Made by a program: the position numbers and the translations under genes. Of a DNA stretch of 64,000 nucleotides, positions 63,186-64,000 are shown in pieces. Within the stretch, counting starts at the first letter, position 1. Every line of letters starts with the position of its first letter. The notes beneath the pieces are model-generated. The model had not been told where the DNA came from. It did not search any database and worked only from the letters and a program-made list of their open reading frames with translations. The stretch comes from Sulfitobacter marinus (GTDB lineage: Bacteria; Pseudomonadota; Alphaproteobacteria; Rhodobacterales; Rhodobacteraceae), in assembly GCF_900116285.1 (NCBI RefSeq), contig NZ_FPAJ01000001.1, positions 806,001-870,000 on the forward strand, written 5' to 3'.

Positions 63186-64000
63186 TCATGTTATATCAGG
63201 TGTAGCCTTGGGGGGGACCAACCTCAAGCGGTCGCGATGACGTGCAAGCCAATATGCTGCGGTCACCAGCGGTGCGTTGGCGGCTTGCTGTGCGTCCGCC
63301 ATCGCCATCAAAGCGTCAAAAGACATCAAATGCGACCGGATATCTTCATTTTCGCTGTCCAAACCGGCCACACCGGTCGCTTTATCCGGCAGATCGGCAA
63401 GCGCCACGTAGATATAGAAAAATTCCGTGGTGCATCCCGGTGACGCATATACTTCGGCTACCGGTTCGAGAGATTGCAACACGATCCCCGCCTCTTCGGC
63501 GGCTTCGCGGTGAGCGGCCTGCTGCGGGGTCTCGCCCGGGTCGACCCTGCCTGCGATGGGTTCAAACTGCCAAACCGACCGATCCCCCCGCGCGATAGGC
63601 CCCATGCGCACCTGTTCCACCACCATGACACGGTCGCGTACAGGGTCATAAGGCAACACCAGCGCCGCATCTGACACCACAAAAACGGCACGGTCGACCG
63701 GCTGTGACATGGTGCCGTCAAAACGTTCATGGCGCAGCTTGTATTCGTTCAGCGCGAAATAGTTGGTATACGCGCGGTCAATCTTTTGAACATCGATTGC
63801 GCCATGCAATGTCCCTGCGCCGTGTTTCGAATGGGCGGCGTTTACCATCGCCGCAGCCCGTGTGCGGATCATCGGGAACATCTTGGCCACCTGTGCCGCG
63901 GTGTATTTGCCAAAGTAATCCATAACCTCGTCCGCCGCGAAACAGCTTAGGGCGGCCCAGTCGTTCTCCCATGCACGCAAATCCCACGCATCCGTTGTGG
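63186..64000 (-). CDS. NUDIX hydrolase, probably ADP-ribose pyrophosphatase (5' end outside window)
   Basis: The frame stays open to the right window edge without an unambiguous start, so the N-terminus is missing. The Nudix box GRVDPGETPQQAAHREAAEEAGI is complete (REaaEEaG). Residues before it (TMSQPVDRAVFVVSDAALVLPYDPVRDRVMVVEQVRMGP) match the ADP-ribose pyrophosphatase type. In Rhodobacterales this gene often carries an N-terminal gamma-glutamylcyclotransferase-like domain; the visible upstream part (DAWDLRAWENDW) fits that, but the domain itself lies beyond the window. Confidence 0.88.
   Translation of the reverse strand, partial: TTDAWDLRAWENDWAALSCFAADEVMDYFGKYTAAQVAKMFPMIRTRAAAMVNAAHSKHGAGTLHGAIDVQKIDRAYTNYFALNEYKLRHERFDGTMSQPVDRAVFVVSDAALVLPYDPVRDRVMVVEQVRMGPIARGDRSVWQFEPIAGRVDPGETPQQAAHREAAEEAGIVLQSLEPVAEVYASPGCTTEFFYIYVALADLPDKATGVAGLDSENEDIRSHLMSFDALMAMADAQQAANAPLVTAAYWLARHRDRLRLVPPKATPDIT

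Noticed and set aside
1-64000. CRISPR arrays, insertion sequences, prophage or rRNA genes
   Set aside because: No regularly spaced repeats, transposase or phage proteins, or rRNA sequence were seen anywhere in the window.

Overview
The window looks like chromosomal DNA of an alphaproteobacterium, most likely a marine Rhodobacterales (Roseobacter-group) species. The support is a moderately high G+C content, MlaE with an N-terminal STAS domain, class II DAHP synthase, class I PHB synthase, FixL/FixK-type regulators, and many ATGA start/stop overlaps. No phage, insertion sequence, CRISPR array or rRNA gene was seen. One tRNA gene (Ser-GGA) is present. Genes are densely packed in long same-strand operons.

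Region 1 (1-2719, minus): an MCE/Mla-type lipid ABC transporter (permease, ATPase, and an MlaD-like subunit cut by the window start).

Region 2 (about 2.9-20.5 kb) reads as a low-oxygen/stress island. It holds a DksA-like zinc-finger protein, a small membrane protein, a cyclic-nucleotide-fold protein without a DNA-binding domain, NAD(P)HX dehydratase, CbpM/CbpA, a tandem universal stress protein, a Pro-rich peptide, an HdeD-like membrane protein, a coiled-coil protein, a P1B metal ATPase with a TPCP motif, PHB synthase, a MaoC-phosphotransacetylase fusion, a site-2 protease with CBS domains, a FixL-like PAS hybrid kinase, an OmpR-type regulator, a FixK-like regulator and a bactofilin-like membrane protein. 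Seven FNR/FixK-type boxes (TTGAT-N4-RTCAA or one mismatch from it) lie in its promoters. Together with the FixL-like and FixK-like genes inside the island, they suggest a self-contained oxygen-responsive regulon. This is the most interesting feature of the window.

Region 3 (20.6-28.0 kb, minus): a phosphate regulon, phoR then pstS-pstC-pstA-pstB-phoU-phoB, with three 11-bp Pho-box repeats ahead of pstS and a hairpin between pstS and pstC. Region 4 (28.0-29.2 kb): gamma-class carbonic anhydrase-like protein and guanylate kinase.

Region 5 (29.3-39.2 kb, minus): a complete siderophore-iron uptake block: secreted unknown protein, exbB, two exbD, tonB, binding protein, two permeases, ATPase, TonB-dependent receptor and siderophore-interacting reductase. 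Region 6 (39.5-43.9 kb): YicC, a PAS-like protein, DAHP synthase and a GlxA-type AraC regulator.

Region 7 (44.1-50.3 kb, plus): a branched-chain amino acid-type (Liv) ABC transporter operon with two small secreted proteins of unknown function placed between the transporter genes. Region 8 (50.4-53.1 kb): a HerA-like ATPase, an ORF-free divergent gap with two tandem intrinsic terminators (candidate small RNAs), and an IalB-family protein. Region 9 (53.1-58.8 kb): a ketoacyl synthase/ACP pair beside lpxD, an L,D-transpeptidase, a DUF882 peptidase and a DedA/YqaA-like protein. Region 10 (58.9-64.0 kb, minus): tRNA-Ser, AlaX, a mechanosensitive channel, cysteine synthase and a NUDIX gene cut by the window end.
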